Shown: in pieces, positions 59,798 through 64,000 of the stretch | How the letters are laid out: each line of letters opens with the position of its first letter | Numbering within the stretch: the first letter of the stretch is position 1 | NCBI GenBank assembly: GCA_033002965.1 | Contig: JAURVB010013196.1 | Coordinates: 124,001-188,000 of the forward strand | Origin: Piper betle | Lineage: Eukaryota; Streptophyta; Magnoliopsida; Piperales; Piperaceae | DNA length: 64,000 nt | Direction: 5' to 3' | Translations under genes and position numbers: made by a program | The notes under the pieces: model-generated | What the model was told of the DNA's origin: nothing | Databases searched by the model: none | The model's input: the letters and a program-made list of their open reading frames with translations, nothing else

Positions 59798-62700
59798 ATG
59801 GAGAAATCGATCGCCGTCGCGAGACAGAAATCGGAGTCAAGAAAAGGTGAAACATCCCATCCCTCGTATATTGATCTTTGGTGAATCCAATCTTTGATGG
59901 ACCTCTCCGTACTTGATCGGGTGAGGTCGCATTGTTTTTCTTGATGTGGTGTGCTTTGGCTGGATGTTATTTGTTCAAGCTTGTTGTAGATGTTTTTGTG
60001 GATAGCGCATTCTACTTGCACGCCCATTCATCATCAATTTCACGGGTTGAAAGCTAAATTTTAGTTTGATTAGCTTTTAATTTGTAAAAACGTGAAGATA
60101 TAGGATAGAACCATTTTTTGTGTTCCCTCTTGATGAAATATATGTTAGTTTGATGAAAGCGCACTGTGATTTGGCTTATTTGTTCATATATCATTTCAAT
60201 CTGTAGGTGGCCACTTCAGGGATACATCAATTGTTGTCGTTGTGCTTGAAACTTCCGAAGTATTTATAATTGCTAGTTTATCCACTAGGAGTGATACTCA
60301 AGTGATTTACATTGATCCCACGACTGGTTCGTTATCACACACGGGGAAGGCTGGCCATGATGTTTTCTTTTCTGAAGAAGAAGCTGTGAATTATGTGACT
60401 GATGGTTCGAGGTTGTTATGTAAGAGTACAGTATATGGAAGGGCTATATTGGGCTACTCAGCCTTGGGGAATTGTGGACTGCTTCTAGTCGCAACCAAGT
60501 TGACTGCCACGATAGCTAATTTACCTGGGGGTGGTTGTGTATGTACTGTGACAGAGAGTCAGTGGGTGAGGATTGAACTTGATCATCCTCAACCACAAGG
60601 GAAAGGAGAGATTAAGAATATACAGGAGTTGACTGAACTTGATATTGATGGGAAGTACTTCTTCTGTGAAACTAGGGATATTACAAGACCTTTTCCTAGT
60701 CGCATGCCTATCCAAAATCCTGATGAGGAATTTGTTTGGAATGGTTGGCTTTCCAGGCCTTTCAAAGAAATTGGGTTGCGAACCCACTGTGTTACTCTAC
60801 TACAGGTCTGCCCTTCTCACTTGGCTTTTAAGTTTTGACAACCTTGTTGGCTTTGTTCTCATTCTCTTATTTGTGGCATCATATTTGCTTTTAAATCCAT
60901 TTTTTCAGTTATTGGAATGGATGTGATGACATTTAACATCCATCTGGTTACATTAATATTTGATGCCAGTGTCTCATTTTTCAAGTAATTGTTGCCTGGT
61001 TTTTGATTTTGCGTATGATTCCCAGATTAGTAGAAACCAAGAGAATAATTGATATGAGTGTGAATTGTAACATTGGAGATATTGAGTAGGAAAAGGATAT
61101 TAAGTAATGTTTACCATTGCAATTATTGGTGAGTGAAAATTTCACTGCATTCACATGAAATACAAGTTAGAATTTCTTTTGTGTCAAGAGATCATGTATA
61201 AATCCAAGTCGCTGACCCAACTAGCTTGTATAAGTTATAAATCATCACTTGGTTATCATAATTTCTATGCTTAACTTTTCTCATCAACCATTTCTGACTG
61301 TCCTTCATTGCTTTCTTTTGGAAGTTAGTTTTTTGATTGGTTTCACAGCATTCTTATACTGAGAGATACTTTTGTTCATAGGGTTTTGCAGAATGCAGAA
61401 GTTTTGGTTTTTCTGGTCAGCAAGATGGATTTGTAGCACTTACTGCTCGTCGCAGTAGGTTGCATCCAGGCACTCGATACTTGGCTAGAGGACTGAATGC
61501 CTGCTTCAGTACTGGTAATTTGTTGATTTGTTATGCATGGTTAATCAGTTGTATTGTGTACATACTTGACTTATCACATTATGAGGCCACTGGGACACTG
61601 TGAGTAATAAAAATTTTGTCCATCAGGGATTAGGATAAATTGCTGAGATTTTTGTAATTTGAGAAGAAAAGAAGGAGCTATCATTTTAAATTTTTTCATA
61701 TTGGTTCTCAAGGAGGATGTCATCTTTCCTTTTGTATTTAATATCAGTATTTGATCTCCGTCACTTGGTTGTTTTATTCCGCTTCATTCTTAATGTTACT
61801 GAAATCCCCCTTCATTCTGTCATGTAATTGTCAAAATAAATTGAAGATGATGGTTCAAAATGCAAATATATCCTATGCTTTGGACCTGCATCTATTCCAA
61901 TACCGGTAGCTATGACCTAATGGATCAATGATGTTACAGATAAAGTTTAGGGGCACCTTTTAAGAAACTTCCACTTTTTGCTCAAAGAATTATCTTTAAC
62001 GGAGAAAGACCTGTCCTATTTCTTGTATTATTTTTTGATATTTGCATTATTTTGTTTGTATAGAGCTACTCACACTTAAAACATTTGGATCACATTTTCT
62101 AATATCCAAAGTCCAAACTATATTTTGGTCAGTGATCTGGACACATTGCATGTCCAATAAACGTGATTGAAGATTGATATATTTTCATGGACAGGAAATG
62201 AAGTTGAGTGTGAGCAGCTTGTCTGGTTAGCAAGAAGAGGAAGTACGACCATTTCTTTTAGTACATATATCTGGAGGAGGGGCACAATACCTATGTGGTG
62301 GGGAGCTGAGCTTAAAATGACTGCTGCTGAAGCAGAAATTTATGTGTCAGATAGGGATCCTTATAAGGGGGCTTTGCAGTATTACCAGAGGATAAGTAAA
62401 AGGTACAATTCTCAAAATGTGGAAGGAGTATCTGGTTCTTTACAAAATAATAATTCTTTGGTCCCTGTAGTTTGTATAAATCTCCTTCGAAATGCTGAGG
62501 GAAAAGCAGAATCCGTTTTAGTTCAACATTTTGAGGAATCCTTGAATTTTGTTAGATCAACCGGAAAACTTCCTCAGACTCGAATTCACCTTATCAACTA
62601 TGACTGGCATGCTAGTGTAAAATTAAAAGGTGAACAACAAACTATAGAGGGATTATGGAGACTCCTCAAGGGACCCACAGTCACTATTGGCTTTTCTGAA

Positions 62701-63429
62701 GGGAATTATATACATTCACGACAGCAGCTTAAAGATTGCAAAGGTGTCATTATCTGCAATGAGGACATTGAAGGCGCATTTTGTATGAGATCTCTTCAAA
62801 ATGGTGTGTTGCGATTTAATTGTGCCGATTCTTTAGATCGAACCAACGCTGCCAGTTATTTTGGCGCTCTGCAGGTTTTTGTAGAACAATGTCGAAGGCT
62901 GGGATTATCTCTTGATAATGACTATTCAGTAGGATTGCCAACAGTTAACAGGTATGCTGATGCAAATAGTAATGGTGGATATATTGCTCCCTTACCTCCT
63001 GGATGGGAGAAACGCTCAGATGCAGTAACAGGGAAGACTTATTACATTGACCATAATACACGGACTACCACGTGGAACCACCCATGCCCGGACAAGCCAT
63101 GGAAGAGATTTGACATGAATTTTGAGGAGTTTAAGAGTTCTACAATTTTGTCTCCCATATCACAACTGTCTGAAATGTTCTTGCTTGCAGGGGATATTCA
63201 TGCCACTTTATATACAGGGTCAAAGGCTATGCACAGCCATATTCTTAATATTTTCCATGATGATGGTGGCAAATTTAAACAGTTTGCTGCTGCACAGAAT
63301 ATGAAGATTACACTGCAAAGGCGTTATAACAATGTGATTGTAGATAGTTCACGACAAAAACAACTTGAGATGTTCCTTGGGATGAGACTGTTTAAGCATC
63401 TTCCTTCCATACAGATTCATCCACTAGAA
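59798..63429 (+). CDS. SAC9: SAC9 phosphoinositide phosphatase-like protein, 5' part (continues past the window)
   Basis: A plant SAC-domain protein. Arabidopsis SAC9 limits PI(4,5)P2 and its loss causes constitutive stress responses. Four exons are seen: 59798-59846 ([16 protein letters not shown]), 60207-60805, 61382-61514 and 62195-63429, all in frame, for 672 codons. Arabidopsis SAC9 has about 1630 residues, so more than half lies beyond the right edge. The start was chosen because its exon joins in frame to [22 protein letters not shown] motifs include [57 protein letters not shown] and the CX5R loop CADSLDRT (Cys near residue 470, Arg near 476). A WW domain follows the loop (about residues 526-558: PLPPGWEKR...TTTWNHPCP), inside the SAC domain, a layout specific to SAC9. 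No lesion was seen. Confidence 0.95.
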
Positions 63430-64000
63430 GTAAGTTGCGCTGACATGGAAAAAAGGTGGCTTAGTTTGTGCATGCTTTAAAAGTTGTCTATCCAGCTTAT
63501 CAACCATTGAGTACCAAATCAGGTGCTATAGCTTATAAACATTGGAGCAAGTTCAGATCATGCTTAGCTTTAAGCATTGGAGCAAGTGTTTTTCTGTTCA
63601 AAATTAGGAATTCAAGCTGAAGTATATGAATTTGATAAGGTGTTGACCGTTAAAAAATGCTAAACCTGTTTAATGTCAGATTAACTATATGTTAGTTGTT
63701 GCCTCTTCAATTGAAGCGGTAACAATTACTGGTTGATTTGAGCATGTTGAATGGGTAACTTTTCGTGGTTAAACTGTACAGTTAAACACAGTCATCCTGT
63801 CCATTAACATGGATTTCAATGGCATGTTCAGGGTCGTGCACTGTTTCAGAAGTAAGCATTTTGTCATAGATTAGCAGGGAATTAGTTTTAGAAGATGGAG
63901 TATAAAACCATCTAGGATAAAACAGAATAATGAATAAATAAGATTTGACTAGTCTTGTAAGCTTTATTGCTGCTTCAGGCCATCAAATAGGCAGTTACTG
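63430..64000 (+). other. Intron of SAC9 running off the window
   Basis: Begins with the donor gtaagt after CCA CTA GAA. AT-rich, with no exon recognised before the edge. Confidence 0.7.

Overview
The window is nuclear DNA from a flowering plant, most likely a eudicot. The signs are spliced genes with GT/AG introns, plant-specific proteins (a myristoylated h-type thioredoxin, SAC9 with a WW domain, a BLISTER-like coiled-coil protein, an LRR pseudokinase receptor) and plant retrotransposon lineages (an Athila-like Ty3/gypsy element and a large non-autonomous LTR element). Species cannot be told from the sequence.

Layout. 1-6.4 kb: AT-rich DNA, a duplicated hAT-like non-autonomous transposon (2507-3775), a thioredoxin h gene (4786-5835) and a foldback repeat. 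6.45-25.55 kb: one nested transposon block. An old LTR of a 3-kb LTR family is split by an Athila-like element (7671-14167, target duplication atggt) and by a young element of its own family (15314-25019, target duplication catgt). The young element has 3.0-kb nearly identical LTRs and no gag-pol. 27.6-30.5 kb: eIF2 beta, nine exons, intact. 31.1-32.0 kb: a second hAT-like copy with a clean 8-bp target duplication. 32.9-34.7 kb: a GH5 endo-beta-mannanase. 35-39 kb: an orphan exon, a small open frame and a coiled-coil protein gene. 39.6-41.6 kb: an LRR receptor pseudokinase. 45.2-53.1 kb: a BLISTER-like gene broken by transposon DNA, including an inverted solo LTR. 54.9-58.9 kb: an intron-containing pseudogene of proteasome ATPase RPT3. 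59.8 kb to the right edge: the 5' part of SAC9.

The genes are unrelated housekeeping, signalling and cell-wall genes with no shared pathway. Three themes run across the window. (1) One 3-kb LTR family is present as a full element, a nested old LTR, a truncated copy and an inverted solo LTR. (2) A palindrome-plus-GC-rich module is shared between that LTR family and the hAT-like elements, although the two belong to different transposon classes. (3) Several otherwise good genes carry single-base losses, mostly in short homopolymer runs, which could be consensus errors in the assembly rather than true mutations.

Limits: homology calls rest on remembered family motifs and by-eye reading. Splice sites were chosen by GT/AG and frame continuity. 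No alignment or database search was run.
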